Source: an uncultured Eubacteriales bacterium (GTDB taxonomy: Bacteria > Bacillota > Clostridia > Oscillospirales > Acutalibacteraceae). From it: a stretch of DNA of 64,000 bases. Positions 49,523 through 58,506 of this stretch are shown piece after piece (position 1 is the first letter of the stretch; each line of letters starts with the position of its first letter). The notes under the pieces were generated by a model. It was not told where the DNA came from and made no database searches. It worked only from the letters and a program-made list of their open reading frames with translations. The stretch is from contig CAJKBQ010000002.1 of the NCBI GenBank assembly GCA_905198155.1, positions 62,001-126,000 of the forward strand, in the 5' to 3' direction. The position numbers and the translations under genes are program-made.

Positions 49523-51235
49523 ATGAAAAAACTCACGTTCGGTACCCCGGAGCCGCTGACGCCGTCGCGCTTCTGCGCCGGGTTCAATCCGCAGGATACC
49601 CCCGTCCGGTACGACACCGCCGCATTCACCTTCCGCGAAACCGCGCGCGGCTGCGTGCTGGAATTCCCGCTCACGGCCGACGAAGAACTCTACGGGTTCG
49701 GCCTGCAGCTCAAAGAATTCACGCACAAGCACCGCAAACTGCTGCTGCGCACCAATTCCGACCCCGTCGCCGCCACCGGCGATTCGCACGCGCCCGTGCC
49801 GTTTTTCGTCTCGACGCGCGGCTACGGGATGTATTTCGACACTGCCCGCTGCGTCGAAGTCTACTGCGGATTTGCCAAAAAGCAGAATCGCAGCCCGGCG
49901 GCGGACAATTCCATCATCGCCAATGCGGACGACCTGTACCGCAAAACCGGTCTGCACGAACCGGTCACCATGGCGGTCGAAATCCCGTCGGCCAAAGGCA
50001 TCGACGTCTACCTGTTTGAAGGGAACAATATTCTGGACGTAGTGTCGCAGTACAACATGATGTCCGGCGGCGGCTGCACCGTGCCGGACTGGGGGCTGGG
50101 CACGCTGTACCGCGCCTACGCCAAATACACCGACGCCGAAGTGCTGCAACTGGCGGACTACTTTGAAAAAACCGACCTCCTGGTGCAGACCATCGGGCTG
50201 GAACCGGGCTGGCAGTCGAGCAGTTATTCCTGCTCCTATGTGTGGGATTCGGAGCGCTACCCGAACCACGAAGCCATGGTTGCCGAGCTGCGCCGCCGCG
50301 GGTATCACATCAACCTGTGGGAGCACGCCTTCGTCAACGCCGTCTCGCCGATTTACAGCGAAATTTTCCCCTACTGCGGCGACTACGAAGTCTGGAAAGG
50401 CCTCGTCCCGGACTTCGCCACACCGGAAGCCCGTCGCATTTTTGCCGATTATCACCGCAAAGTGCTTATCGACCGCGGCATCGACGGCTTCAAACTCGAC
50501 GAATGCGACAACAGCGACTTTGTCCACAGCGATTGGAGCTTCCCGAACTGCGCGTCCTTCCCCTCCGGGCTGGACGGCGAGCAGTACCACCAGCTGTTCG
50601 GCACGCTGTATATGCAGACCATTCTCCGGGCGCTGGACGGTCAGCCCACCCTGTCCGAAGTCCGCAACGCCGGGGCGCTGGCCGCGCCGTACCCGTTCGT
50701 GCTGTACAGCGATTTGTACGACCACCGCGACTTTATCCGCGGCATCGTCAATTCCGGGTTCTCCGGCCTGCTGTGGACGGCGGAGCTGCGCGATGCCGCC
50801 AGCCGCAAAGACCTGCTGCGCCGCCTGCAAACCACCGTCTTTTCGGTGCAGTGCCTCATCAACGCGTGGTACTGTCCGGAGGTTCCGTGGAAGGAATTTG
50901 ACTGCGAAGCGGAAGTGCGTGACCTGCTGCGCGTCCGCCAGTCGCTGATCCCCATGCTGCGCGATGCCTTTGCCGACTATCACCGCACGGGCAAGCCGCC
51001 GGTGCGCGCCCTGGTGTGCGATTACACCGACGACCGCGAAACTTATGCGATCGACGACGAATACATCTTCTGCGACCGTCTGATCGTTGCGCCGCTGACG
51101 GCGGAATCGGACGCGCGGCGCGTGTATCTGCCCGCCGGGACGTGGCGGGACTACTGGAGCAAATCACCGGTCGCGTCCGGCTGGTTCGACGTCTGCACCG
51201 AGCAGATTCCGGTGTTTGAACGTGTGGCGGAGTGA
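49523..51235 (+). CDS. Glycoside hydrolase family 31-type alpha-glycosidase
   Basis: A 570-residue cytoplasmic enzyme with an N-terminal beta-sandwich that includes the GH31 pattern DEELYGFGLQL. In the barrel GIDGFKLDECDNS carries the expected nucleophile Asp, and NSGFSGLLWTAELRD the acid/base region. The C-terminal domain has DRLIVAPLTAESDARRVYLPAGTW, typical of alpha-glucosidases and alpha-xylosidases. It is longer at its N-terminus than the GH31-type enzyme at 19345 and is not a close copy. Single-gene unit with its own promoter, no regulator beside it. Confidence 0.88.
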   Translation: MKKLTFGTPEPLTPSRFCAGFNPQDTPVRYDTAAFTFRETARGCVLEFPLTADEELYGFGLQLKEFTHKHRKLLLRTNSDPVAATGDSHAPVPFFVSTRGYGMYFDTARCVEVYCGFAKKQNRSPAADNSIIANADDLYRKTGLHEPVTMAVEIPSAKGIDVYLFEGNNILDVVSQYNMMSGGGCTVPDWGLGTLYRAYAKYTDAEVLQLADYFEKTDLLVQTIGLEPGWQSSSYSCSYVWDSERYPNHEAMVAELRRRGYHINLWEHAFVNAVSPIYSEIFPYCGDYEVWKGLVPDFATPEARRIFADYHRKVLIDRGIDGFKLDECDNSDFVHSDWSFPNCASFPSGLDGEQYHQLFGTLYMQTILRALDGQPTLSEVRNAGALAAPYPFVLYSDLYDHRDFIRGIVNSGFSGLLWTAELRDAASRKDLLRRLQTTVFSVQCLINAWYCPEVPWKEFDCEAEVRDLLRVRQSLIPMLRDAFADYHRTGKPPVRALVCDYTDDRETYAIDDEYIFCDRLIVAPLTAESDARRVYLPAGTWRDYWSKSPVASGWFDVCTEQIPVFERVAE

Positions 51236-51337
51236 TTTTTTCCCTGCCATCTCCCCCGATTTTTCACCCCTCGCACCACCGTATTTTCGTCATTCCGACA
51301 AAAATCGCGAAAATGTATTTTTATACGCGCCAACCGC

Positions 51338-51366
51338 TTGACAATTGCCCGCGAATATGATATCAT
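51338..51366 (+). promoter_or_regulatory. Consensus promoter of the pot leader
   Basis: TTGACA (51338-51343), 17-bp spacer, TATCAT (51361-51366). It lies 512 bp before potA, so the transcript has a very long leader. Confidence 0.75.
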
Positions 51367-51372
51367 TGATCA

Positions 51373-51849
51373 CATCCACGACATTGGAAAGCAATATTCG
51401 CGTTTGCAGGGTCTTTCCAAAGCAAGATAATCCGACCGCCAGGCCGCATCATCGCCGCCTGAGCACCGTCCCGGCTTGCCGGGCGGTACGGCCACACGGA
51501 CAGCCGGGTCGAATGCCGCACACCGGGGACAGCTGTGCTCCGGTTGGCAACTTCTGTTGCCTTATTGATTTTCTGGGCCGATCGCCCAATGCTTTTATAA
51601 GTTGGTTACTTTATAACCTCTGCGTTTCCCCGTTTCCGAAATGCATCAACTTGTGAAAGGTCAATAAGAGTAGTAAAAGTAATCTTTGCTATATAGACTC
51701 TGAGGAACCTTGCGAATGATCCAGCGCTTCCGCCCGTTTTGGGCAGATGTCGGCCGGTCTGCGCGTACATACCCGCGCGCAGCATTCCCCTTTTCGTTAA
51801 ACACAAGTGATGCATGAGCCTGCTCGGCTCGGCATCACTTTTTTATTTT
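51373..51849 (+). ncRNA. Long structured leader or small RNA ending in a terminator before potA
   Basis: About 480 bases with no credible gene. Visible stems include TTGGAAAG/CTTTCCAA (51384-51391 with 51413-51420), a CCCGG-CTTG-CCGGG hairpin near 51472-51487, ACCGG/CCGGT near 51523-51545 and GGCAAC-TTCT-GTTGCC (51546-51561). It closes with the intrinsic terminator at 51805-51849, only 29 bases before the potA start codon. The architecture (promoter, long folded RNA, terminator, ribosome site, operon) is that of an attenuator or riboswitch, or of a free-standing small RNA. I tested it by eye against T-box, SAM, lysine, cobalamin, guanidine, tmRNA and RNase P landmarks without a match. Confidence 0.55.
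51805..51849 (+). terminator. Intrinsic terminator just upstream of potA
   Basis: AAGTGATGC (51805-51813) pairs with GCATCACTT (51832-51840), with inner GAGCC/GGCTC, followed by TTTTTTATTTTTT. GGAGG at 51865-51869 and the potA ATG follow at once. Confidence 0.9.
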
Positions 51850-51877
51850 TTACAAACCAAAACTGGAGGCGTGCGCA

Positions 51878-52993
51878 ATGGGCAAGATCATTGAGCTGAA
51901 AAAAATTTCAAAGGAATTCGACGGAGAGCCGATTCTGAACCAGATCGACCTGACGATTAACGATCAGGAATTCATCACCCTGCTCGGCCCGTCCGGCTGC
52001 GGCAAAACCACCACCCTGCGCATCATCGGCGGATTTGTGACGCCGGACGAAGGCGACGTCCTGTTCGACGGCGTCCGCATCAACGACGTCCCGCCCTACC
52101 AGCGCCACGTCAACACCGTGTTCCAAAAATACGCGCTGTTCCCGCACCTGAACGTGTTTGAAAACATCGCGTTCGCCCTGCGGCTCAAAAAACTCCCCCG
52201 CGAAGAGATCAAGCAGCGCGTGCAGGAAATGCTGGAGCTGGTCGCGCTCAAAGGCTTTGAAAAGAAAAACGTCACGCTGCTCAGCGGCGGCCAGCAGCAG
52301 CGCGTCGCCATCGCCCGCGCGCTCATCAACAAGCCGCGCGTCCTGCTGCTGGACGAACCGCTCGGTGCGCTGGACCTCAAACTCCGCAAGGATATGCAGA
52401 ACGAACTGAAAAAAATCCAGCAGCAAACCGGAATCACCTTCATCTACGTCACGCATGACCAGGAAGAAGCGCTCTCCATGTCGGACACCGTCGTCGTCAT
52501 GGCGGACGGCCGCATCCAGCAAATCGGCACCCCCACCGACATCTACAACGAGCCGACCAATGCCTTCGTCGCAGACTTCATCGGCGAAAGCAACATCGTG
52601 GACGGCGTGATGCTGGCGGATCGCCGGGTGCGGTTTTCGGGCCAGGTGTTCGACTGCGTGGACGCCGGGTTTGCCCAGAACGAGCCGGTGGACGTCGTCG
52701 TCCGGCCGGAGGACGTGGATGTTGTCCCGCAGGATCAGGGGATGCTGCGCGGCGTCGTGACGTCCGTCACGTTCAAAGGCGTCCACTACGAAATCATCGT
52801 CGATATCCGCGGCTTCAAATGGATGGTGCAGTCCACCGACTTCGTCGCCGAAGGCGAGCAGATCGGCCTGTACATTGAGCCGGACGCGATTCACATCATG
52901 AAAAAGTCCGAATATTCCGGCCAGTTCGGCGACTATTCGTCGTTCAGCGACGAGCTGGACGAACTGTCCAACGTTGATGCCGTGGAGGAATAA
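51878..52993 (+). CDS. potA: Spermidine/putrescine ABC transporter ATPase
   Basis: A 371-residue ATPase. Walker A LGPSGCGKTTTLR lies near residue 36. QRHVNTVFQKYALFPHLNVFENIAFALRLK, signature LLSGGQQQRVAIARAL, Walker B LLLDEPLGALD and the YVTHDQEEAL loop follow. The C-terminal TOBE domain (residues about 280-360) is typical of PotA-type importers. GGAGG precedes the ATG. First gene of potABCD and downstream of the leader terminator. Confidence 0.94.
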   Translation: MGKIIELKKISKEFDGEPILNQIDLTINDQEFITLLGPSGCGKTTTLRIIGGFVTPDEGDVLFDGVRINDVPPYQRHVNTVFQKYALFPHLNVFENIAFALRLKKLPREEIKQRVQEMLELVALKGFEKKNVTLLSGGQQQRVAIARALINKPRVLLLDEPLGALDLKLRKDMQNELKKIQQQTGITFIYVTHDQEEALSMSDTVVVMADGRIQQIGTPTDIYNEPTNAFVADFIGESNIVDGVMLADRRVRFSGQVFDCVDAGFAQNEPVDVVVRPEDVDVVPQDQGMLRGVVTSVTFKGVHYEIIVDIRGFKWMVQSTDFVAEGEQIGLYIEPDAIHIMKKSEYSGQFGDYSSFSDELDELSNVDAVEE

Positions 52994-52997
52994 CGCC

Positions 52998-53825
52998 ATG
53001 CAAAAGAAACATTCGCTGCTGCGGTCCATCTCCGCAGCCCCGCACATCTTCTGGTCGGTGCTGTTCATCGTTGCGCCGCTGCTGTTCGTACTGTACTACG
53101 CGTTCACCGGCACCGACGGCGGCTTCACGCTGGACAACCTCGCCGCCCTCAGCGAGCACACGCAGACTTTCGCCCTGTCGATTGCGCTGTCGGTCATCGC
53201 GACGGCCGCGTGCTTCGTGGTCGGCTACCCGCTGGCCTACGTCATCGCCCGGTCGGGCGGCCGCAGCCAAAAACTGATGCTGATGCTGCTCATGCTGCCC
53301 ATGTGGACGAACCTGCTCATCCGTACCTATTCCATGATGGCCATCATGGACGACGGCGGCTTCCTCAACGGCATCCTCACCGGGCTGAACCTGCCCAAAG
53401 TCCACCTGATCGGCACCAAAGGCGCCGTGATCTTCGGCATGGCGTACGACTACCTGCCGTACATGGTGCTCCCGATTTACACCGTCATGTCCAAAATGGA
53501 TCCCCGCCTGCTGGAAGCCGCCAGCGACCTCGGCTGCAACAATTTCCGCGCCATGACCCGTGTGGTGCTGCCGCTGTCGCGCGCCGGCATCATCTCCGGG
53601 ATCACGATGGTGTTCGTCCCGTCGATCAGCACGTTCTACATCTCCCAAAAGCTCGGCGGCGGCACGTTTGAACTCCTTGGCGACACCATCGAGCGCCAAT
53701 TCCAAAACGAAAACACCTATCACGTCGGCGCGGCCATCTCGCTGGTGATGATGATCCTGATTTTGCTGTCGCTGGCCGTGATGAACCGGTTCGGCGAAGA
53801 AGATGAAGCGGAGGTGCTGGTATGA
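52998..53825 (+). CDS. potB: Spermidine/putrescine ABC transporter permease PotB
   Basis: A 275-residue permease with six helices and the EAA-like loop EAASDLGCNNFRAMTRVVLPLSRAGI. ATG 52998 follows GGAGGAATAACGCC. The stop overlaps potC by 4 bp. Confidence 0.93.
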   Translation: MQKKHSLLRSISAAPHIFWSVLFIVAPLLFVLYYAFTGTDGGFTLDNLAALSEHTQTFALSIALSVIATAACFVVGYPLAYVIARSGGRSQKLMLMLLMLPMWTNLLIRTYSMMAIMDDGGFLNGILTGLNLPKVHLIGTKGAVIFGMAYDYLPYMVLPIYTVMSKMDPRLLEAASDLGCNNFRAMTRVVLPLSRAGIISGITMVFVPSISTFYISQKLGGGTFELLGDTIERQFQNENTYHVGAAISLVMMILILLSLAVMNRFGEEDEAEVLV

Positions 53826-54634
53826 AAACACTCAGCCGAATTTACATGGTGCTGGTGTTCGTGATTCTGTATATCCCGATCCTGGTGCTGATCCTCTTTT
53901 CGTTCAACAGCAGCGGCAACACCGGCGCGTTCACCGGATTTTCGCTGTACTGGTACCGCGAACTGTTCCAAAGCGGCGACACGTTCCAGGCGCTGCGCAA
54001 TACGCTGGTGCTGGCCGTCAGCGCCGCCGCACTCTCCACGCTGATCGGCACCGCCGCGGCGGTCGGCATCAGCCGGATGCGTTCCCGCGCAATGAAAAAA
54101 GCCGTCAACACCGTCACCAATATCCCGATGATGAACCCCGACATCGTGACCGGCATTTCGATGATGCTGCTGTTCGTGATGGTCGGCACCTGGATCGGGC
54201 TGGAAGAAAAGCTCAGCTTCTGGACGCTGCTGATCGCGCATGTCACGTTCTGCCTGCCGTATGTGATCCTGTCGGTCACGCCGCGCATCCGCCAGATGGA
54301 CCACGCCCTCCCCGAAGCCGCACTGGATCTCGGCTGCACCCCGGTACAGTCGTTCTTCAAAGTCGAACTGCCGAACATTGCTTCCGGCATCGTCTCCGGT
54401 TTCATCATGGCGTTCACCCTGTCGCTGGACGACTTCGTCATCAGCTACTTCACCACCGGCAGCGACTACCAAACCCTGCCGCTGCTGATTTATTCCATGA
54501 CCAAAAAAGAAGTCAAGCCGGACATTTACGCGCTGTCTACGCTGATTGTCATCACCGTGCTGCTGCTGCTCATCCTGTCCAACGTCGTGGGCGCGCGCGG
54601 CAGCCGCAAAAAGCAAGGAGGAAAAGCCGCATGA
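53822..54634 (+). CDS. potC: Spermidine/putrescine ABC transporter permease PotC
   Basis: A 270-residue permease with six helices and EAALDLGCTPVQSFFKVELPNIASGI as its coupling loop. It overlaps potB at the start and potD at the end (ATGA both times), so the three are translationally coupled. Confidence 0.93.
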   Translation: MKTLSRIYMVLVFVILYIPILVLILFSFNSSGNTGAFTGFSLYWYRELFQSGDTFQALRNTLVLAVSAAALSTLIGTAAAVGISRMRSRAMKKAVNTVTNIPMMNPDIVTGISMMLLFVMVGTWIGLEEKLSFWTLLIAHVTFCLPYVILSVTPRIRQMDHALPEAALDLGCTPVQSFFKVELPNIASGIVSGFIMAFTLSLDDFVISYFTTGSDYQTLPLLIYSMTKKEVKPDIYALSTLIVITVLLLLILSNVVGARGSRKKQGGKAA

Positions 54635-55842
54635 AAAAGCTCGCTGCAGCCGTGCTGACGCTCCTGCTGCTCGCACTGAGCCTGAGCGGATGCGCATCCG
54701 AAAAAACGCTTACGCTCAATGTGTACAACTGGGGGGAATACATCTCCGACGGATCCGAAGGTACGCTGAACGTCAACACCGCGTTTGAAGCATACTACTA
54801 CGAACAAACCGGCACCCGCGTCCGCGTCAACTACACCACCTATGCCAGCAACGAGGATATGTACAACAAAATCCGCTCCGGCGCCACGCGCTACGACGTG
54901 ATCATTCCGTCGGACTATATGATCGAGCGGATGATCGCCGAAGGACTGCTCCGGAAGCTCAATTTTGACAATATTCCCAATTTTAAGTACATTGACCCCG
55001 ACTATCGGCACCTGTTTTACGACCCGACCAACGAATATTCCATCCCTTACGCGTACGGGATGTACGGGATCATCTACAACACCACCCTGGTGGACGAAGA
55101 AGTCACCGGATGGGACATCATGTGGAACGAACGCTACGCCGGGCAGATCCTCCAGTTCAACAACCCGCGCGACGCGTTCGGCACCGCGCAGTATGCGCTG
55201 GGGATCGACGTCAACACCACCGACCATGCCGATTGGGATCGCGCCAAAGACCTGCTCAGCCGCCAAAAACCGCTGGTGCAAAGCTATGTGATGGACGAAA
55301 TTTTCAACAAAATGAAAAACGGCTCGGCCGCCGTTGCGTGCTACTACGCGGGGGACTTTCTGTCGATGTACGAAGACAACGAAGACCTTGCCTTTGTTTA
55401 CCCGGAAGAAGGCACCAACGTTTATGTCGATGCCATGTGCATCCCGACGTGCAGCGCGCAGCCGGAGCTGGCGGAAGCATACATCAACTTCCTGCTGTCC
55501 GAAGAACCAGCCGTTGCCAACGCGGAGTACACCTACTACGCCACGCCCAACCGGCTGGTGCGCGAAAACGAAGAATACATCGAATGCATGGAAGAAATCC
55601 ACCCCGACGCGATGGACATCATCTACCCCGAAGCCGGGTCGGTGAAAGCGACCTTTTTCCAGAACCTGGATCCGGACACGCTTGCTTACGAAAACGCCCT
55701 GTGGGAAAGCCTCAAAATCGAAAGCAACGTCAGCAGCTGGGTTTACATCGTCAGCGGCGCCATCGTACTTGCGCTGGTCGCAATGCTGATCGTCCGCGCG
55801 GCGGTGCGGAAATACCGCGAAATATATTATTACAACAGCTAA
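54631..55842 (+). CDS. potD: Spermidine/putrescine-binding lipoprotein with C-terminal membrane helix
   Basis: A 403-residue binding protein. The signal peptide carries lipobox LSLSGC (Cys about 20). VYNWGEYISDGS near the start is the PotD hallmark, and polyamine-site residues sit in the usual aromatic and acidic positions (NNPRDAFGTAQYALG). Unusually, the last 35 residues form a second anchor: WVYIVSGAIVLALVAMLIV followed by a basic RAAVRKYRE tail. AAGGAGG precedes the ATG, which overlaps the potC stop. Confidence 0.92.
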   Translation: MKKLAAAVLTLLLLALSLSGCASEKTLTLNVYNWGEYISDGSEGTLNVNTAFEAYYYEQTGTRVRVNYTTYASNEDMYNKIRSGATRYDVIIPSDYMIERMIAEGLLRKLNFDNIPNFKYIDPDYRHLFYDPTNEYSIPYAYGMYGIIYNTTLVDEEVTGWDIMWNERYAGQILQFNNPRDAFGTAQYALGIDVNTTDHADWDRAKDLLSRQKPLVQSYVMDEIFNKMKNGSAAVACYYAGDFLSMYEDNEDLAFVYPEEGTNVYVDAMCIPTCSAQPELAEAYINFLLSEEPAVANAEYTYYATPNRLVRENEEYIECMEEIHPDAMDIIYPEAGSVKATFFQNLDPDTLAYENALWESLKIESNVSSWVYIVSGAIVLALVAMLIVRAAVRKYREIYYYNS

Positions 55843-55860
55843 TCTGCGGATCATCTGCAA

Positions 55861-55895
55861 ACAGCGTCTGTGGAAATGCAGACGCTGTTTTTTTT
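55861..55895 (+). terminator. Terminator of potABCD
   Basis: ACAGCGTCTG (55861-55870) pairs with CAGACGCTGT (55879-55888), followed by a run of eight T. Confidence 0.92.
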
Positions 55896-56023
55896 GACGG
55901 AACGGTTCCATCGCTGCAGCCTTTTCTGTTTTTTGATGAAAATATGCAATATCAGGTATACGGAAGAAAATTTTGCTTTTTTCTGCACTAATATACAAAT
56001 TTTGAAATTTTAAAAAATTTCTA

Positions 56024-56053
56024 TTGACAGCTTATTCCCCTGCATGGTATAAT
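56024..56053 (+). promoter_or_regulatory. Promoter of the secreted-protein/ABC cluster
   Basis: TTGACA (56024-56029), 18-bp spacer, TATAAT (56048-56053) with an extended TGG. The DNA around it is much more AT-rich than the rest of the window. The leader to the first gene is about 100 bases. Confidence 0.8.
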
Positions 56054-56158
56054 AGTTTTGTAATAACGTATAAATTCATGTAATTCTGTCGGAATTATTT
56101 GAACTGTATTCGTTGCGGGCACGAATCAGAATATATTTTTTCAAAGGAGGGCTTTCTG

Positions 56159-56590
56159 ATGAAAGCAATGAAGAAACTGTTCGCGCTGGGCTTGGTGGTG
56201 TGTCTGCTGGTGATTTGCTGCGGAGCGGCTGTGGCGGATACGGACGAACCGTATCGCTTCTCATTTCAACCCCCCTACGCTGGCTCCATCCGTACCACCA
56301 ATTCGGTACAGCAAGTAGAATCCGGCAACGGGCAGAACGCATATGTCACAAAGACCGGATCCACCGCCGAAACCGAATACGTCCTTTTCCATTGCAAAAT
56401 CGGCAACATCATCGATCCGCCCGATGACTACGTCGCGTCGCGCGCACTGCACAAACTGACACGCGCCGGAACGTACAGCTTCACGTACATCGACGGCTAC
56501 GGCGGAAACGGGACGCGTTATTATATGTGCGGATACCCGTCCAACAGCGATTTTGAACAATTCACCGCAACCGGTCGCTGGAACACTTAA
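56159..56590 (+). CDS. Small secreted protein of an ABC cluster (DUF2712-like?)
   Basis: A 143-residue precursor. ATG 56159 follows AAAGGAGGG; the in-frame ATG at 56099 lacks a site. The signal peptide (MKAMKKLFALGLVVCLLVIC) probably ends at AVA before DTDEPYRF, leaving about 117 residues. The mature part is rich in Tyr, Thr, Gly and Asn with two Cys (LFHC, YYMCGY) and ends FTATGRWNT. Size, a start of the kind Y-F-F-P-Y, a TTNSV motif and a W near the end recall DUF2712 proteins that occur beside bacteriocin-type ABC genes, but I cannot confirm homology. A perfect hairpin separates it from the rest of the operon. Confidence 0.6.
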   Translation: MKAMKKLFALGLVVCLLVICCGAAVADTDEPYRFSFQPPYAGSIRTTNSVQQVESGNGQNAYVTKTGSTAETEYVLFHCKIGNIIDPPDDYVASRALHKLTRAGTYSFTYIDGYGGNGTRYYMCGYPSNSDFEQFTATGRWNT

Positions 56591-56599
56591 TCCATTGTT

Positions 56600-56637
56600 G
56601 CGGGACAGCAGGATTCGCCCGTTTCCTGCTGTCCCGC
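56600..56637 (+). other. 14-bp intercistronic hairpin
   Basis: GCGGGACAGCAGGA (56600-56613) and TCCTGCTGTCCCGC (56624-56637) pair perfectly around a 10-base loop, without a T-run. It would stabilise the 3' end of the first message and lower expression of the downstream genes, as found after bacteriocin and binding-protein genes. Confidence 0.75.
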
Positions 56638-56659
56638 TGCGTAGAAAGGAGTTTTTGCT

Positions 56660-57745
56660 ATGAAAGCAAAGCGATGGTTCGTAATCTTCCTGTTTGCACT
56701 GCTTTGCACCGGCTGTGCCGCAACCGAGGAACCGCTGACCCCGCTGGCGGATGATGTCGATATCGAATTCAACGTTGACGAAGCGGAATGCCCGGAAACG
56801 GTAAATGAATATGACAGAACATCCCACTGGCAGCCGGATGTAAACGATGTCGTCCGGCTTTTTTTCGGCGATCAGCCGGTCGATCGGAAAGACACCCCGG
56901 TGGAAGCCGTTTTTTATTGTCCCGTCAACCCAAACGGGGAACAGACAAACGTTTTGATCATTTCCGACGGGAAACTGGTCGATAAGGATCACGGCAAGAT
57001 CTATGGAAATTTTTCATACAGTTCCGTCGAATGGATCAAAATGAATCTGACAACCACTTTGTCCACCGCCTGGCGAAACCCCGAAACCCGCTATGTATGG
57101 GATGCGGCAAGTGATTGGCCGGCGGAAAAGTCGGATTTTGTCTCCCGCTCACAGGCAGATGCTGAATCCTGGATTGAAAAGCTGTCTCTCCCTGAAATGA
57201 AACGTGTGCACATCGGGTATTTCGATGCGGCAGAACAGTTTCAGTTCAATCGGATGCACGGCGATGATCTCTATCGTTTTGACGAACTCAACATTGCGGA
57301 CTGTTTGATTATTGAATACAAACCCGCGTCTGATGCGCCGGGGAAAACGCTGTTTTTTTACACCGAAAACGGGCTGGCCGCCATTCAGTCGTTCAGCGTC
57401 GGCCGTTCGGAACCGCTGGCCGAATACGCGCCCATTTCGCTGCGCGATGCATTGAAGCCCGTCGTCGAAAAATACCGCGGAAAAAAAGACTGCGCCATTG
57501 TATCGGCCGAACTTTCGTATCGCGATGACATCGGCGCGCAGCGGCTCTGCCCTGTTTGGAATATTGCAGTCCGCGAAACCCATGCAGCCACAAGCGAATC
57601 CGAAGAATCTGTTTCTTTTTTGACCGAAGTCGTAAACGCAAAAGACGGCAAACTGTATGAGCTGCTCTTTGGCTCCGGAAGCTGCCCCACCCGGTTGTAT
57701 TACGATGCCATCCATACGCTGACGGGAAGGGATGCGAAAAAATGA
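56660..57745 (+). CDS. Lipoprotein of the ABC cluster, unknown
   Basis: A 361-residue lipoprotein. The signal peptide ends in LLCTGC (Cys about 19), followed by an acidic linker. The body has no recognised catalytic motif. The C-terminal third (residues about 260-345) alternates strands and a helix (YRGKKDCAIVSAELSYRDD, LCPVWNIAV, KLYELLFG) in the manner of PepSY/YycH-like extracytoplasmic domains. GAAAGGAG precedes the ATG. Its stop overlaps the next gene (ATGA). It may be an immunity, sensor or chaperone part of the cluster. Confidence 0.6.
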   Translation: MKAKRWFVIFLFALLCTGCAATEEPLTPLADDVDIEFNVDEAECPETVNEYDRTSHWQPDVNDVVRLFFGDQPVDRKDTPVEAVFYCPVNPNGEQTNVLIISDGKLVDKDHGKIYGNFSYSSVEWIKMNLTTTLSTAWRNPETRYVWDAASDWPAEKSDFVSRSQADAESWIEKLSLPEMKRVHIGYFDAAEQFQFNRMHGDDLYRFDELNIADCLIIEYKPASDAPGKTLFFYTENGLAAIQSFSVGRSEPLAEYAPISLRDALKPVVEKYRGKKDCAIVSAELSYRDDIGAQRLCPVWNIAVRETHAATSESEESVSFLTEVVNAKDGKLYELLFGSGSCPTRLYYDAIHTLTGRDAKK

Positions 57746-58506
57746 AATTTCATTTGTACCGCACCAACCTGCTGCGCGCACGGTGGATGCCGAATTTCGC
57801 GCTGGCGGTGCTCGCCGGGCTGACCGCACTGCTGCTGACCGCTATGCGCCCGAACCGCTTGTGGGACGATGCCCTCGGCGCGCTCTGCCAGACCAAAACC
57901 AATTCCACCGGCGTCGTTTTCTTTACGCTGTGCATCGTTCCGGCCATTCCGCTGGCACTGACTTACGCGCAGGACGTCCAGACACGTTTTTTTTACTTTT
58001 GTTCGCTGCGCGGCGGATTGCGGCGCTGCGTGCGCTGCCACTTTCAAATCGCCGTCCTGCTGGGCGCGCTGACGTCCGGGATCAGCGATGCATTATTCGT
58101 CATCGTAATGCTTTTGCGCGGATTTCCGTTGGGCGGTACTTATCCGGATGGCGGCGACGCTTTTTTCGAGCTGATCCGCTCGCATATCCTCCTGTATTTT
58201 GCAGCGATTCTTTTGAATTCCATGCTGTCCGCCGCTATCACAGCCGGATGGGCTGCACTGGCCGCGGCGGTGTTTTGCCATCCGCTCAGCGGACTGGCTG
58301 CCCCGCTCATCGTATATATGCTGTGGCTGCGCGTTGTTCCGTCGTCGGCGCCCACCTACTTCCGCGCAACCGGTGTGTTCAGTGGATACTCCGGCGGTAC
58401 AGCCGTCGGCAATTTGTTGATTAAGCTGGTCACGACGGTGCTGTTCTGCGCAGTGAGTCAAACCCTGACGGTGCGCATCGTCAAAAGGAGGCAGCAAAAT
58501 GCGTGA
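57742..58506 (+). CDS. Membrane protein of the ABC cluster (ABC-2-like)
   Basis: A 254-residue integral membrane protein with about six hydrophobic segments (for example MPNFALAVLAGLTALLLTAM, VFFTLCIVPAIPLALTYA and NLLIKLVTTVLFCAV). It has no ATPase motif and resembles the membrane half of ABC-2 type exporters. It overlaps the lipoprotein gene at its start and the next membrane-protein gene by 8 bp at its end. Confidence 0.6.
   Translation: MKFHLYRTNLLRARWMPNFALAVLAGLTALLLTAMRPNRLWDDALGALCQTKTNSTGVVFFTLCIVPAIPLALTYAQDVQTRFFYFCSLRGGLRRCVRCHFQIAVLLGALTSGISDALFVIVMLLRGFPLGGTYPDGGDAFFELIRSHILLYFAAILLNSMLSAAITAGWAALAAAVFCHPLSGLAAPLIVYMLWLRVVPSSAPTYFRATGVFSGYSGGTAVGNLLIKLVTTVLFCAVSQTLTVRIVKRRQQNA

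Noticed and set aside
51373..51849. Known RNA classes (tmRNA, RNase P RNA, SRP RNA, T-box, cobalamin, SAM, lysine and guanidine riboswitches) for the pot leader
   Set aside because: None of their conserved sequence landmarks could be found by eye in the leader.
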